A stretch of 14,158 nt of DNA. Origin: Lachnospiraceae bacterium. Lineage in GTDB: Bacteria > Bacillota > Clostridia > Lachnospirales > Lachnospiraceae. The notes under the pieces were generated by a model. That model did no database searches. It had not been told where the DNA came from and saw nothing but the letters and a program-made list of their open reading frames with translations. The stretch lies in assembly GCA_021202715.1 (NCBI GenBank), contig JAJQCL010000217.1, positions 1 through 14,158 of the forward strand. The letters run 5' to 3'. Each line of letters starts with the position of its first letter. The stretch's first letter is position 1. A program made the translations under genes and the position numbers. Below are positions 14,127 through 14,158 of the stretch, piece by piece.

Positions 14127-14158
14127 CGCTCATTTGCTCTATAATACCCATAAACAAA

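Overview
The window looks like an accessory stretch of a gut-type Clostridia genome (Bacillota, Lachnospiraceae-like). Supporting signs are moderate GC, strong GGAGG ribosome binding sites, an iron-sulfur flavin enzyme of the 2,4-dienoyl-CoA reductase/BaiCD-BaiH type, a TPP riboswitch in front of a CytX-type transporter, and Phd/ParE-type toxin-antitoxin remnants. The organism is inferred from gene style only.

Layout. (1) 2-622: a TetR regulator cut by the window edge. (2) 642-4704: a small unknown gene and a 484-residue XRE-type regulator on the minus strand, divergent from an intact Old Yellow Enzyme family oxidoreductase (2647-4614). Directly behind the enzyme lies a short relic that reads like the C-terminus of a SnoaL/NTF2-like enzyme. 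(3) 4777-5738: a short nitroreductase and a divergent small membrane protein. (4) 5761-9305: a tight minus-strand gene train with a consensus promoter, TPP riboswitch, terminator, CytX-like transporter, a miniaturised Phd-type antitoxin, an ADP-ribosylglycohydrolase, a nicotinamidase-like hydrolase and a DUF488 protein. (5) 9314-11447: a phospholipase D-like protein followed by a PAP2 phosphatase, a likely lipid-remodelling pair. (6) 11471-13290: a graveyard holding a decapitated ParE/RelE toxin, a TetR remnant without its DNA-binding domain, and a second OYE-type reductase pseudogene lacking its N-terminal half. It is flanked by two diverged 62-bp direct repeats, one of which overlaps a large inverted repeat. 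(7) 13330-14076: an intact short-chain dehydrogenase.

Working together. The OYE enzyme, SnoaL-like relic, second OYE pseudogene, nitroreductase and SDR are the enzyme classes seen in gut clusters that reduce steroids, bile acids and other enones. Here only part of that set is intact, so the window reads as an eroding redox-catabolic island. The TPP-riboswitch train suggests that NAD/ADP-ribose-related functions may share a transcript with pyrimidine-precursor uptake. No new defence or mobile system is demonstrable. The most informative signals are the double-truncation junction near 12165-12190, the flanking repeats, and the gene train behind the riboswitch.
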